The notes: generated by a model from the sequence alone, not told the origin. Shown: positions 7,932 through 17,792, counted from the stretch's first letter. The stretch: DNA of 64,000 nt from Rhodocyclaceae bacterium UBA1310 (GCA_002307175.1 DBTS01000098.1:1-64000); one strand, 5' to 3'. Translations and numbers: made by a program.

Positions 7932-9583
7932 TGACCTCCATGACCACGACATCTTCATCCAATGCCGCTGCGGCACCCGTTCTCTCGGTGCGCGACCTCA
8001 CCATCACGCTGCCTCATGGTGCTGATCGCCCGCATGCGGTGGCGAATATCTCCTTCGATGTCCATGCCGGAAAGATTGTCTGCCTGCTTGGCGAATCGGG
8101 CTCGGGTAAGTCTGTGATCGCCAGTACGGTGATGGGGCTCATGCCGGAAGGTCTCAATGCAACGGGTGGGCAGGTGCTGCTGGCCGGGCGGGATGTGCTG
8201 CGCTGTACCCCGGAAGAGATGCGCCGGATCCGTGGCGCACAGGCTGCCATGGTGTTTCAGGAGCCGATGACGGCGCTCAACCCCGTGATGAGTTGTGGCG
8301 CACAGGTGGAAGAGGTGCTTGCCCAGCACACTTCTCTTGGCCGCGCCGGGCGGCGTGCACGCGTGCTGGAGATTTTCGGGCATGTCCGGCTGCCAGAGCC
8401 GGAACGCATCTACGCCAGTTTTCCTCATCAGCTCTCTGGCGGGCAGCGCCAGCGCATCGTGATTGCCATGGCATTGATCCTCAAACCGGCGCTGCTGATC
8501 TGCGATGAGCCCACTACAGCATTGGACGTAACGACTCAGGCCGAGATCCTGAAGCTGATCCGCGAATTGCAGTCCGAGAACGGTACTGCTGTGCTCTTCA
8601 TCACGCATGATTTCGGTGTAGTCGCCGAGATTGCCGATGAAGTCGTGGTGCTGCAGCTGGGGCAGATGATCGAGCGTGGCAGCAAGGAACAGGTGCTGAC
8701 CGCGCCGCGCGAAACTTATACCCGCAGCCTGCTCGACGCTGTGCTTGAACTGGAGCCGGCGGATCGGCCCGAAGTGCCTTATAGCTACCCGCTGCTCGAA
8801 GTCCAGCATCTGGTCAAGACTTACGAGTCGCGCCGCTGGCCGGCCAAACCGCGTATCGTGCAGGCGGTCAGTGATATCTCGCTGCGTCTGCATGCCGGAG
8901 AGACGATTGGTATCGTTGGAGAATCCGGTTCCGGCAAGTCCACCTTTGCCCGATGCGTAGCAAGGTTGATCGAACCCACATCGGGGGACATCTTTTCTGA
9001 TGGCCGTTCGGTGGCCAAAGCCGGTGTGCGTGATCTGTATCCGTTTCGCAAAGTGGTGCAGGTGGTTTTCCAGGATCCTTACCGCTCGCTCAATCCGCGC
9101 CAGAATGTGGGTGAATCCATCATCGAAGGGCCGGTGAATTTCGGTGTGCCACGTGCCCAGGCCTGGGCCGAAGCAGAGGAGTTGATGCGGCTGGTGCGCA
9201 TGAAGCCCGAGGCTTTGCAGCGCTACCCCTCCGAATTTTCCGGCGGGCAGCGTCAGCGCATCTCGATTGCCCGTGCGCTCGCCTGCAAGCCAAAGGTTCT
9301 GATCGCCGACGAAGCCGTGTCGGCGCTTGATGTCTCTGTGCAGTCCCAGATCCTGCGTCTGCTCGACGATATTCAGCGCGAACTGAAGATCGGCATTCTG
9401 TTCATCACCCACGATCTGCGCGTTGCCAGCCGGATTTGTGATCGTGTGGTGGTGCTGCATCGGGGCAAGGTGGTGGAAGAGGGCGTGGCGAAAGATCTGT
9501 TTCTCGCCCCACAAAGCGACTATACCCGCACGCTGATGGCAGCGGCCCCTGGGCGCGGATTCCGTTTTGCGCGTTCGCAGTAG
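7931..9583 (+). CDS. fused double ABC transporter ATP-binding protein (DppD-DppF type)
   Basis: A 550-residue protein with two complete ATPase domains. Domain 1 has Walker A GESGSGKS (about residues 53-60), signature LSGGQRQR and Walker B LLICDEPT. Domain 2 repeats Walker A GESGSGKS (about 328-335), FSGGQRQR and VLIADEA. It drives the peptide importer from the cytoplasmic side. Fusion of the two ATPases is known in the family (GsiA-like) and fixes a 1:1 ratio. It overlaps the preceding permease by one base. The second Walker B reads DEAV rather than the more usual DEPV/T; the catalytic Glu is kept. Confidence 0.92.
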   Translation: MTSMTTTSSSNAAAAPVLSVRDLTITLPHGADRPHAVANISFDVHAGKIVCLLGESGSGKSVIASTVMGLMPEGLNATGGQVLLAGRDVLRCTPEEMRRIRGAQAAMVFQEPMTALNPVMSCGAQVEEVLAQHTSLGRAGRRARVLEIFGHVRLPEPERIYASFPHQLSGGQRQRIVIAMALILKPALLICDEPTTALDVTTQAEILKLIRELQSENGTAVLFITHDFGVVAEIADEVVVLQLGQMIERGSKEQVLTAPRETYTRSLLDAVLELEPADRPEVPYSYPLLEVQHLVKTYESRRWPAKPRIVQAVSDISLRLHAGETIGIVGESGSGKSTFARCVARLIEPTSGDIFSDGRSVAKAGVRDLYPFRKVVQVVFQDPYRSLNPRQNVGESIIEGPVNFGVPRAQAWAEAEELMRLVRMKPEALQRYPSEFSGGQRQRISIARALACKPKVLIADEAVSALDVSVQSQILRLLDDIQRELKIGILFITHDLRVASRICDRVVVLHRGKVVEEGVAKDLFLAPQSDYTRTLMAAAPGRGFRFARSQ

Positions 9584-9681
9584 CCAGGTATTCAGGCTGA
9601 AACAATATGAAATACGGCTTGCGGCAGTGTATCCAGCGCGTTGCCGCCAAAGATGATCAAGCGTAATGATGAAAGAATGAG

Positions 9682-11049
9682 ATGCAGAATCTTGAGAGCA
9701 TGAGCCTCGACGAATCACTCGCCTACTGGCGTGATCAGCCCCTGGTCGGCGACTTGATGGCCCTGAAAGAGGTGGGCTGGTTCAATCCGGCTGTCGCTCC
9801 GGTGGCGATGGCGCTTGGTGATGTCGGGCTTACCCTGGCAGATGTCGAGGATGCCAGTGCACGGCTGGCACGTTTTGCCCCCTACCTTGCCACGGTGTTT
9901 CCCGAAACCGCTGCGACGCAGGGGATCATCGAGTCGCCTGTGCAGCCTGTGGATGCCATGCAGGAAGCCCTTGCGCAGCGTTACGGCATCCCTTTGCCAG
10001 GCCAGATGTGGCTGAAGATGGATAGCCACCTGCCGATCTCCGGCTCCATCAAGGCACGGGGAGGCATCTACGAGGTGCTCAAGCATGCCGAAGACCTGGC
10101 ACTCTCGGCCGGGCTGATTCAGCTGGGGGATAACTATGCCAGGCTGGCCGCGCCGGAAATGCGCGCGCATTTCGGCAAACACAGTATTGCCGTTGGATCG
10201 ACGGGAAACCTGGGCCTTTCGATTGGGATCATGAGCGCCAGGCTCGGGTTCAGTGTCACGGTGCACATGTCGGCAGATGCCCGCCAGTGGAAGAAAGACA
10301 AGCTGCGTGCTCATGGCGTGAATGTGGTCGAATATGCCTCAGATTACGGCACCGCTGTGACCGAGGGGCGCCGTCTGGCCCAGCAGGACCCCTGCTGCCA
10401 TTTTGTCGACGACGAAAACTCGCAGGATCTTTTCCTCGGCTACGCTGTTGCAGCATTCCGCCTGAAGGCACAGTTTGATGCGGAAGGCATTGCTGTGGAT
10501 GCAGCACATCCGCTTTTCGTATACCTCCCCTGTGGCGTTGGAGGTGGCCCTGGTGGGGTGGCTTTCGGTCTCAAACTGGTTTTTGGCGATGCCGTGCATT
10601 GCATCTTTGCCGAGCCAACCCACTCGCCCTGCATGCTGCTTGGGGTGATGACAGGTCTGCATGAAGCCATATCCGTCAGGGATTTTGGCATTGATAATGT
10701 TACGGCAGCAGATGGCCTGGCTGTCGGGCGGCCGTCTGGCTTTGTCGGCCGGGCAATGCAAAGACTTATTGATGGCTACTATACGGTCAGCGACGAAGAG
10801 TTGTTCGCCTTGCTTGCGCTGATGGCGCAGACCGAGGGCATCAACCTCGAACCCTCCGCTGTTGCAGGCGTTCCGGGCATCATGCATGTCCTTGCGCCAA
10901 GCCAGGAAGCTTACCGGCAACGGGGGAACCTGGCTCCCGGGCAACTCGAAAACGCCCTGCATCTGGTGTGGGCAACGGGCGGCAGCATGGTGCCTGCAGA
11001 GGAAATGCAGGCTTACCTTGCAAAAGGCCGGCGGGTCCTGGACACTTGA
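9682..11049 (+). CDS. dsdA: D-serine ammonia-lyase (D-serine dehydratase)
   Basis: A 455-residue PLP enzyme of fold type II, close to E. coli DsdA (442). It converts D-serine to pyruvate and ammonia and can act on D-threonine. The PLP lysine lies in SGSIKARGG (Lys about 124), and a glycine-rich phosphate loop CGVGGGPGG follows in the second half. It closes the amidase-transporter operon after a 98-base gap with no obvious terminator. Together with the DadA-like oxidase it gives the locus two routes for D-amino-acid breakdown, which is the main basis for the proposed locus function. No DsdC regulator or DsdX permease is adjacent. Confidence 0.9.
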   Translation: MQNLESMSLDESLAYWRDQPLVGDLMALKEVGWFNPAVAPVAMALGDVGLTLADVEDASARLARFAPYLATVFPETAATQGIIESPVQPVDAMQEALAQRYGIPLPGQMWLKMDSHLPISGSIKARGGIYEVLKHAEDLALSAGLIQLGDNYARLAAPEMRAHFGKHSIAVGSTGNLGLSIGIMSARLGFSVTVHMSADARQWKKDKLRAHGVNVVEYASDYGTAVTEGRRLAQQDPCCHFVDDENSQDLFLGYAVAAFRLKAQFDAEGIAVDAAHPLFVYLPCGVGGGPGGVAFGLKLVFGDAVHCIFAEPTHSPCMLLGVMTGLHEAISVRDFGIDNVTAADGLAVGRPSGFVGRAMQRLIDGYYTVSDEELFALLALMAQTEGINLEPSAVAGVPGIMHVLAPSQEAYRQRGNLAPGQLENALHLVWATGGSMVPAEEMQAYLAKGRRVLDT

Positions 11050-11129
11050 TCTTGCGGTCAGGCCGTGATCAGTCGTCATGCGCTGCTTTTCGCACGGCTG
11101 ACGGCCCCTCACGCCAGATCGTAAAACAG
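11043..11129 (+). repeat. dispersed palindromic intergenic repeat, copy 2
   Basis: Bases 11061-11129 align end to end with 25480-25547 with one single-base indel. GGCCGTGATCAGT, the GCTGAC core and the CAGATC...ACAG end are all shared. The copy lies between the convergent 3' ends of dsdA and the chemotaxis gene, and the left arm is degenerate. Confidence 0.6.
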
Positions 11130-11159
11130 TTTCTCAAAGCGCAGCGTTTGATTGGTGGT

Positions 11160-12785
11160 TCACAGCCGGAACTGGGCTACCGAGGCCCGCAGTTCGACGG
11201 CGAGGCTCTCCAGTGATTGCACATTGCCGTTTGCCGCGCGGACTGCCTCAGCGGATTCGTCGACCATCTGGGCGATCCGTTCGACGTTCTGCGCAACGCT
11301 TGCGCTTGCCTGGCTTTGCTCGGCCGTTGCGCTTGCAACTTCGCGCACCATGTTGAGTGTTCCGGCGGCACCCTGACGGATTTCACGCAGTGCTGTTGCA
11401 GCTTTCCCCGCGATGTCGACGCCTCGTTCGACCTGGGGCAGGACTTGCTGCATGCCTTCGACAACCGACCCGGTATCAATCTGGATGTCCGAAATCATCT
11501 GGGTGATTTGCTCTGTTGCCTGCGAGGTGCGCTCCGCAAGCTTGCGGACCTCATCCGCCACCACCGCAAAACCGCGGCCCTGCTCACCGGCACGGGCGGC
11601 CTCAATGGCGGCATTCAGCGCCAGCAGATTGGTCTGATTGGCAATTTCCTTGATGACACCTGCAATGCCACCGATGCTGCGCGTGCGTGTCACCAGCCCC
11701 TCGATCAGTGCGGAAGCCTCTGAGACCTGCACTGACATTGCCTTGATCGTGTCGGCAGCCGTATTGACCAGCGCTTCGCCTTCGCTGGCGAGTTGCGCGC
11801 CACGCGAGGAGTTGGCTTCGGTATCGCGGGCACTTGAGGAGATATGGTCGATGGTGACTGACATTTCCTCGATAGCCGAGGCGGTGGAGGAAGTGGCTTC
11901 GGAAGTCTGGTGGGAGGCCTCGTTGATGTGTTCCATCTGGTTGGTCAGGCCTGCAGCCGCTTCGCCGAGCTGGCTGGCTCCGTGCTGAATGCTGATGATC
12001 ATGGTGCGAAGGTTCGTCTGCATCTGCATGATGGCTGCCAGCAGGCTGCGCTCAGCGCTGCCTGCGTCGAGGCGCCGGCTGAGGTCGCCGCCGGCAATCG
12101 CAAGGGCAAGCTCGGTGGCGTATTGTGGCTCGCCCCCCAGGCTCCTGTAGATGCTCCGCGACATGGCAAAGGCAAGCCCTGCAACAATGACCAGCACGCC
12201 AAGGCCGATGCCACCAAACCGGAACGCGAGTTGCCAGAACTCAGTGTCGATATCATCTGCGAAAATACCATAGCCGATGACCCAGTCCCAGTCGCCACTG
12301 CGTACCCGCAGCGCCCCATTGAGCTTTGGAACGGGTTTGCTTGATCCCGAAACAGGATTGACAGCTTGATCGTTGAAGATCGCAAAATTGCTGGCCCCCA
12401 TCACGTCCAGATGGTCTTGCCACGTTGTTTTGCCATTGGGTAGAGTGGGGCCCAGGTCGATTTTTCCGACGATGCCCTCTTTCGGGTGGGCAAGCGCAAC
12501 GCCGGCAGCAGTGCGCGCCCAGGTGTAGAGCCGGGTGCCATCCCTAAGCGCTGCAAGTGTTTCGACAGCTTTGGTCTGCGCCTCGCTCTGCGACATTTTC
12601 CCTTCCCTGGCGAGTTGCTGGTAATGCTCCACCTGTTTGCCTGCAAGCGTCAGGACGTGCTGGATCTCGCTGCGTCTATCCTCAAGCATGGTGGCGCGCA
12701 GGGTGTGAAGGGCGTAGCCGGCAAGCAGAAAGAGTCCGAGGATGGCGCAGCTGACAATGAGGGCGAGGCGGTGAGAGAGTTTCAT
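11160..12785 (-). CDS. methyl-accepting chemotaxis protein with an extracytoplasmic Cache-type sensor
   Basis: About 541 residues. A transmembrane helix at residues 5-25 leads into a periplasmic single-Cache-like domain of about 150 residues with a TWARTAAGVALAHP stretch. A second helix (about 185-205) and a HAMP domain follow, then a signalling hairpin with the conserved tip AGEQGRGFAVVADEVRKLAE. It would relay ligand binding to CheW/CheA. The ATG at 12785 (MKLSHRL) is preferred over one 24 bases upstream. No che genes are nearby, so it is an orphan receptor. Its position next to the D-amino-acid locus might mean it senses a related compound, which is speculative. Confidence 0.92.
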   Translation of the reverse strand: MKLSHRLALIVSCAILGLFLLAGYALHTLRATMLEDRRSEIQHVLTLAGKQVEHYQQLAREGKMSQSEAQTKAVETLAALRDGTRLYTWARTAAGVALAHPKEGIVGKIDLGPTLPNGKTTWQDHLDVMGASNFAIFNDQAVNPVSGSSKPVPKLNGALRVRSGDWDWVIGYGIFADDIDTEFWQLAFRFGGIGLGVLVIVAGLAFAMSRSIYRSLGGEPQYATELALAIAGGDLSRRLDAGSAERSLLAAIMQMQTNLRTMIISIQHGASQLGEAAAGLTNQMEHINEASHQTSEATSSTASAIEEMSVTIDHISSSARDTEANSSRGAQLASEGEALVNTAADTIKAMSVQVSEASALIEGLVTRTRSIGGIAGVIKEIANQTNLLALNAAIEAARAGEQGRGFAVVADEVRKLAERTSQATEQITQMISDIQIDTGSVVEGMQQVLPQVERGVDIAGKAATALREIRQGAAGTLNMVREVASATAEQSQASASVAQNVERIAQMVDESAEAVRAANGNVQSLESLAVELRASVAQFRL

Positions 12786-12809
12786 AGAGGCCGAGTCACG
12801 AAGATGCAT

Positions 12810-13284
12810 TCACGTTGGCAACGGGCGTTCGCTTCGTGGCGTGGGGCAGCAGGTTTTCGTCTGCCAGGCATGTCACCCACTTCAGCCATTGCGACCACCT
12901 CAAGTGCAAACAACGATACGCAATCCGCCCTGAGGAGACCTTCAATCTAGCGCCAATACCTGTCGCAGTTGGCAAAAAAAGGAAGGCCGTGCGAATGGAA
13001 GGATGGTGGGCCGGCTGGAACTGTCAGTCGTTTCGTATCGCTGTGGCGCGAAGCAGCGACTGGCTGCCAGATGCCATGCTCCATCCGTCGGCTCGGGCTT
13101 TTTCACTCGTGGGCTTCGCGTTTGAATGGACGTCTGCCTTGGCGGATTGATGCAGGCTGAGCACTATCGTTATTCTTATATAAGAAAATTATTGCTTCAG
13201 ACAGTGGTGTTTCAAGCGGCCAAGCGTTACATTTTCTTGACAGGCGGGTGTCAACGTTCCTGAATTTGACCCGTTCATATCATT
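12810..13284. other. divergent intergenic region between chemotaxis receptor and glutamine amidotransferase
   Basis: A 475-base region without a convincing gene; a 111-codon plus-strand frame here looks random in composition. Visible elements are a perfect palindrome TTCTTATATAAGAA at 13173-13186 and the TTGACA-N6-TGTCAA dyad at 13237-13254. No sigma-28-type promoter or riboswitch was recognised. Confidence 0.5.
13237..13254 (+). promoter_or_regulatory. palindromic operator overlapping a probable -35 box
   Basis: TTGACA-GGCGGG-TGTCAA is a perfect 6-bp dyad. Its left arm equals the sigma-70 -35 consensus, and a weak -10 (CTGAAT at 13260-13265) follows at 17 bp, 20 bases before the downstream ATG. 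A regulator bound here would occlude the promoter. Confidence 0.45.
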
Positions 13285-14085
13285 ATGTGCCAGCTGCTTG
13301 GAATGAATTCTCTGAAACCCGCCAACCTGAGCTTTTCGCTTGAGGGTTTCCTGCGCCGTGGTGGCGAGACAGATGAACATATCGATGGCTGGGGGCTCGC
13401 CTACTACGAGGATTGCCGTTGCCAGCTGCTGATTGATGAAGCCGCTGCAGCGCGCTCGGCGATGGCACGCTGGGTGCAGCAACAGCACCCCGAGCGCTCG
13501 CGGAATATCATTGCGCACATTCGCAAAGCCACACGCGGTGCCGTGCGGGCCAGCAATTGCCACCCGTTTGTGCGGCATTTCTGGGGGAAGGAGTGGGCGT
13601 TTGCCCATAACGGAACCGTTGCCCAGGACAAGCTGCCCCGGCCACAACATTTCGAACCTGTAGGTGAAACGGATAGTGAGCTGGCCTTCTGCCTGATTCT
13701 GGATGCGCTGCAGGCCCGCTTTGGCGATACCCAGCCTGCACTGGCGGATCTCTGGGTCTGCCTGCAGTCAATCACTGCCGAGATTGCGGCGCAGGGCGTA
13801 TTCAACTTCGTGTTGTCGGATGGCGAGGTTCTTTTCGCCCACCGTTCCACCTTCCTGCACTATGTTGAGCGTGCCTATCCTTTCGGCAGTGCCCATTTGC
13901 TGGATTGCCCCATAGGCATCGATTTCGCCCAGCACAACCATCTCGATGACCGCATGGTAATCATTGCTACGCAGCCACTTACGGATGAAGTCTGGTATCC
14001 CCTGCCAGTGGGCGAGGTGGTGGTGTTTTCTGGTGGTCGCCGGTACGACGGATCGCAGGGCGCCGATCTTCGGCTGGCGATCTGA
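13285..14085 (+). CDS. class II glutamine amidotransferase (YafJ-like)
   Basis: A 266-residue stand-alone Ntn-type amidotransferase. Met is followed directly by Cys2, the expected N-terminal nucleophile after Met removal. Other family marks are DGWG near residue 35, HIRKATRG near 73-80, and NCHPF...FAHNG around 88-112, forming the glutamine pocket. The family hydrolyses glutamine to supply ammonia, but no synthase domain is attached and the acceptor is unknown. The ATG is fixed by the Cys2 requirement. It is monocistronic and converges with the histidine kinase gene. Confidence 0.88.
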   Translation: MCQLLGMNSLKPANLSFSLEGFLRRGGETDEHIDGWGLAYYEDCRCQLLIDEAAAARSAMARWVQQQHPERSRNIIAHIRKATRGAVRASNCHPFVRHFWGKEWAFAHNGTVAQDKLPRPQHFEPVGETDSELAFCLILDALQARFGDTQPALADLWVCLQSITAEIAAQGVFNFVLSDGEVLFAHRSTFLHYVERAYPFGSAHLLDCPIGIDFAQHNHLDDRMVIIATQPLTDEVWYPLPVGEVVVFSGGRRYDGSQGADLRLAI

Positions 14086-14096
14086 CCCCGCTCCGG

Positions 14097-17000
14097 TCAG
14101 GAAGCTGTTGGCCCGTCAATCGGCACGCGCAGCACGAATTCAGCACCACCGCCCTTGCGGTTGCGTGCAAAGATCTGCCCCTCGTGGGCGCTCGCGATTT
14201 CACGGCAGATAGCCAGCCCCAGCCCGGTACCGCCAGCGCCGCTGCGCGTTTTGCTACTCTGTACGAACTTGTCGAAGACGGTCTCCAGTTCGTGTTCCGG
14301 AATCCCCGGGCCGCGATCTGCCACAATCACCTCAAGAGCTTCCACCGGGATGTGGTTTTCTCCTTCCAGACTTAAGCCACCAGGTTGTACGAAGACGCCG
14401 ATTTCCCCATTCACGGGAGAAAACTTGATGGCGTTGGACAGCAGATTGCGCACGATCTGCCCCAGCAGTTTGAAGTCTCCGCGAATCATCGTGGAGCCTT
14501 CTGTCTGCAAATTGATCCTGACCTGATGGATTGTCGCCAGGCCTTCGAATTCGTCCACGATGTCATGGATCAGCTTGAGGGTATCGAGTGGTTCAAGACG
14601 CAACTCGGTACGTCCGGCCTCGAGTTTGGCCAGATCGAGCAGGTCATCAAGCAGATTCATCAGGCGCTCGGCGCTGTTGACGATACGCTCGAAGTAACTG
14701 CTGAGGCGCTCCGTATTGCCGTGTGGCGAGCGCTGCAGACCGATGCGGGCGAAACTCAGAATGCCGTGCATCGGGGTGCGCAGTTCATGCGACATATTGG
14801 TCAGGAATAGTGATTTGGCCGCGTTTGCGCGCTCGGCCTCTTCCTTGGCGATGAACAGGCGGGCTTCGGCAAGGCGCCACGGAGTCACGTCGAAATTTGC
14901 ACCGACGATCACGGGGCGGCCCTCGTCATCCTCGCAGCGCCCTTTGGCGATAACCCGATAACGCGGCTGCCCCGTCTCCGGATGGGGACGAAACTCTTCC
15001 TTGAGGATGGTGTGGCCATTCAGTACATCTGCATCTTCGGCAAAAACGATACGCTGGATTTCCGGACTGACTGAGGAGGAGCGCCCGACCAGCTCTTCCC
15101 TGGGGAGTCCGCGTTCGGTAGCAAAAGCCTGATTCACCATCAGGTAGCGGCTGTTGACGTCTTTGACATAGACGGGTTGGGGAATCACATCAATGAGACG
15201 CTGCACGTATTCCTTGATGCGGGCACCATGCTCGGTTTCACGCTGCAGGGCTGCCGCCAGCTGGCGCTCGGTGAGGCGCCAGGGCGTGACATCGAAGGTT
15301 GAGACAACGATGACTTTCCTGCCACAGGCGTCTTCGCAGGAGGCTTTGGAGATAACGCGATAACGTTCCGCTCCGGTGACAGGATGCGGCTTGTACTCCT
15401 CCTTGAGGATGACCTCACCATCCAGGACGTTGCTATCTTCGCTCATCGTGACGCCATCGTCGCGCGTAATGGCCGTGACTGAAGGCATTCCCGGCAGTGC
15501 TTCCTTGGGGATTGTCCGTTCTCGCGCAAAGGCGGTGTTGACGAGGATAAAGCGACTGTCTGCCGCCTTGACGTAAACGGGGTAGGGGATCACGTCGATG
15601 AGCCGCTGGATGTATTGCTGCGTGCGTTCGTGATTCTTCTGTTCACGTTCAAGTGCTTCGGTCAGTTCGCGTTCTGCCTGATACCAGCGTGTTACGTCAA
15701 AACTGGCCACCACGATGACGGGTTCGCCCTCAGCGTCGAGGCAGGCTGCCTTGGAGACGATGCGGTGGCGTTCCTTGCCGGTCAGCAGATAGGGGCGGTG
15801 CTCTTCCTTGAGAATTACCTTGCCACCCAGCACCTCAAGGTCTTCTGCGCGCACAGCCTCGCCGGTTTCGGGACTATCCTTGCCCACCCGCGCTATCGAA
15901 TCAATGCCGGGGATATCCTGTTTCGGTACGTCAAAATCGCGTGCGAAGGCGTTGTTGACGATCAGGTAATGGCTTTGCGCATTCTTGACGTATACCGGCT
16001 CCGGAATCACATCAATGAGCCGCTGGATAAACTCCTGGGTGCGTTGCCGGCGCAGTGTTTCGCGTGTCAGGGCTGCCTGCAGACTGGCTTCTGCAATACG
16101 GATGGCAGAAACGTCGACGAGCGAGGTAATGACCACCCGGCGATTGTCGTCGTCCCGCCCGACTGTCTTGTGGGTCATCAGATGCAGGACTCCGCCACTG
16201 GGTGTGCGGACAGTCGATTCGTAATGCATCATCGAACCATCGGGCTTCGCAAGCAGATCCCGTTCCAACGTCTCGACAGGTTCTGCATCCGCGTCCTCCA
16301 GCGCATCGCAGAGGCGTTTTCCTAGCAACCTTTCCATCGGGCAATTGAACATTTTCGCCGCAGCCTGATTGATCTTGACGTAACGCAGATGTTCATCCTT
16401 GATGATAATGGGATTTGGGAGTATGTCGAAGATGAGCTGCAGGAATTCGCGCAACCGGGATTGCTGCTCCAGGGAATCCTTTGCCTTGCGCTCGGCCTGT
16501 CGCCATGGCGTGACATCAAAGTTTGCCCCGACGATGACGGGTTGTCCCTCTGCGTCCAGGCACGAACCTTTTGTAATCAGGCGAAAGCGCTCTTCGCCTG
16601 TGTACATATGTGGCAGGCATTCTTCTTTATGGACGCGCTCCCCGGCGAGAACCCGACGATCTTCGTCGGCGATGGACGCCGACAGCCCGGAGTCTGGTGC
16701 CAGACCATACGAATTCTGCCCGACGAGTTCCTCACGAGTGCGCCGGCGCTCCTCGCAAAAAGAGTCGTTTACCAGGATGTAACAACTACGCGCATCCTTG
16801 ACATATACCGGTTGGGGAATAACGTTGATCAGGCGTTGCACGAATTCCTGGGTTCGCTCGCGATGGGCGACTTCACGCGCCAGCGCAGCCTGCAGTTCGG
16901 TTTCCGTTTTTCTCCAGGCGGTCACATCAAAATGGGTGCCGACGATCACCCGTTCGCCGTGCGCGTCGAGGCAACTGCCCTTTGACACGACAAGATGGCG

Positions 17001-17792
17001 TGGCTCCCCGTTGTAACGATGATGATTGATGATTTCCTTGAAAACGACTTGTCCAGCCAGCACATTCTGGTCTTCATCGGTCATGCTTTGGGCATGTTCC
17101 TGGTCGGCAATCAGGTCATGCGGGCGCTTGCCGATGATATTCTCGATAGAAAGGCCGTGTGAGCGTGCATAGGCTTCATTGACGAGGCGGAAGCAGCCTG
17201 CGGTATCGCGTACGTAAACCGGCTGCGGGATGACATCGATCAGACTCTGCACGAAGGCCTGCATGCGTGAGGCGTTCTCGAATTGCTCGCGGCACATGTG
17301 CTCACGCTGGGAGCGGTCCTCGCAGACCACAATGAAGCGGCTGGAATGGTGGTCCAGACGGCAGACCCGCAGGGCAATCAGGAGAGATCTGGCTGCCGGG
17401 CGTTCCAGCCAGACTTCCTGGCAGTCCGGATCTTCCCCCCGAAGCGCCACAGCCAGCTGCTTTTCGATGTGCAGGCTGCATTCGCGGGGCAGGGCAGTGC
17501 GCAGATTGATATGCCGAGCACTGGTCAGACTACACAGACCACGAAAATCCTGGCTGCATTCCAGCAGGTTCATCTGCGCATCAAAAACCGCAAAAGGCAG
17601 TCGGGCCGCACTTAATGCTCCTGTGGCATGCCCCAGGGCGAGTTGCAGGCGCCATATACAGAAGATGAGGCTGCCCAGCGCGGCAATCATGCAGCAGGCT
17701 GCTGCGATCCACGCCGCAGCGAATGCACAGGCGATGGCAAGCGCGCACAATATGGCGCATGCCATGAGGCCCAGCCTGCCAAACTGCTTCAT
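14097..17792 (-). CDS. multi-PAS sensor histidine kinase
   Basis: A 1231-residue hybrid-length kinase without a receiver domain. Residues about 7-47 form two membrane helices with almost no periplasmic loop, so it is membrane-anchored but probably senses inside the cell. A degenerate PAS-like segment (about 55-165) is followed by six PAS/PAC modules near 180-295, 315-435, 447-565, 588-705, 727-840 and 861-975. Five share a 'DVIPxPVYVK' start and an 'FDVTxW' end, a sign of tandem duplication. The kinase core has His1002 in SHELRTP, an N box near 1117 and G boxes DRGPGIP and GTGLGLAI. No cognate regulator is adjacent. The signals sensed are unknown. Confidence 0.93.
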   Translation of the reverse strand: MKQFGRLGLMACAILCALAIACAFAAAWIAAACCMIAALGSLIFCIWRLQLALGHATGALSAARLPFAVFDAQMNLLECSQDFRGLCSLTSARHINLRTALPRECSLHIEKQLAVALRGEDPDCQEVWLERPAARSLLIALRVCRLDHHSSRFIVVCEDRSQREHMCREQFENASRMQAFVQSLIDVIPQPVYVRDTAGCFRLVNEAYARSHGLSIENIIGKRPHDLIADQEHAQSMTDEDQNVLAGQVVFKEIINHHRYNGEPRHLVVSKGSCLDAHGERVIVGTHFDVTAWRKTETELQAALAREVAHRERTQEFVQRLINVIPQPVYVKDARSCYILVNDSFCEERRRTREELVGQNSYGLAPDSGLSASIADEDRRVLAGERVHKEECLPHMYTGEERFRLITKGSCLDAEGQPVIVGANFDVTPWRQAERKAKDSLEQQSRLREFLQLIFDILPNPIIIKDEHLRYVKINQAAAKMFNCPMERLLGKRLCDALEDADAEPVETLERDLLAKPDGSMMHYESTVRTPSGGVLHLMTHKTVGRDDDNRRVVITSLVDVSAIRIAEASLQAALTRETLRRQRTQEFIQRLIDVIPEPVYVKNAQSHYLIVNNAFARDFDVPKQDIPGIDSIARVGKDSPETGEAVRAEDLEVLGGKVILKEEHRPYLLTGKERHRIVSKAACLDAEGEPVIVVASFDVTRWYQAERELTEALEREQKNHERTQQYIQRLIDVIPYPVYVKAADSRFILVNTAFARERTIPKEALPGMPSVTAITRDDGVTMSEDSNVLDGEVILKEEYKPHPVTGAERYRVISKASCEDACGRKVIVVSTFDVTPWRLTERQLAAALQRETEHGARIKEYVQRLIDVIPQPVYVKDVNSRYLMVNQAFATERGLPREELVGRSSSVSPEIQRIVFAEDADVLNGHTILKEEFRPHPETGQPRYRVIAKGRCEDDEGRPVIVGANFDVTPWRLAEARLFIAKEEAERANAAKSLFLTNMSHELRTPMHGILSFARIGLQRSPHGNTERLSSYFERIVNSAERLMNLLDDLLDLAKLEAGRTELRLEPLDTLKLIHDIVDEFEGLATIHQVRINLQTEGSTMIRGDFKLLGQIVRNLLSNAIKFSPVNGEIGVFVQPGGLSLEGENHIPVEALEVIVADRGPGIPEHELETVFDKFVQSSKTRSGAGGTGLGLAICREIASAHEGQIFARNRKGGGAEFVLRVPIDGPTAS

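Noticed and set aside
7955..9718. 587-codon open frame on the minus strand across the ABC ATPase gene
   Set aside because: Shadow of the plus-strand ATPase: composition is His/Gln/Arg-rich, no domain is recognisable, and the plus-strand frame has complete Walker motifs.
12815..13150. 111-codon frame in the chemotaxis/amidotransferase gap
   Set aside because: No ribosome site, no recognisable domain, Trp/Arg/Ser-rich random look.
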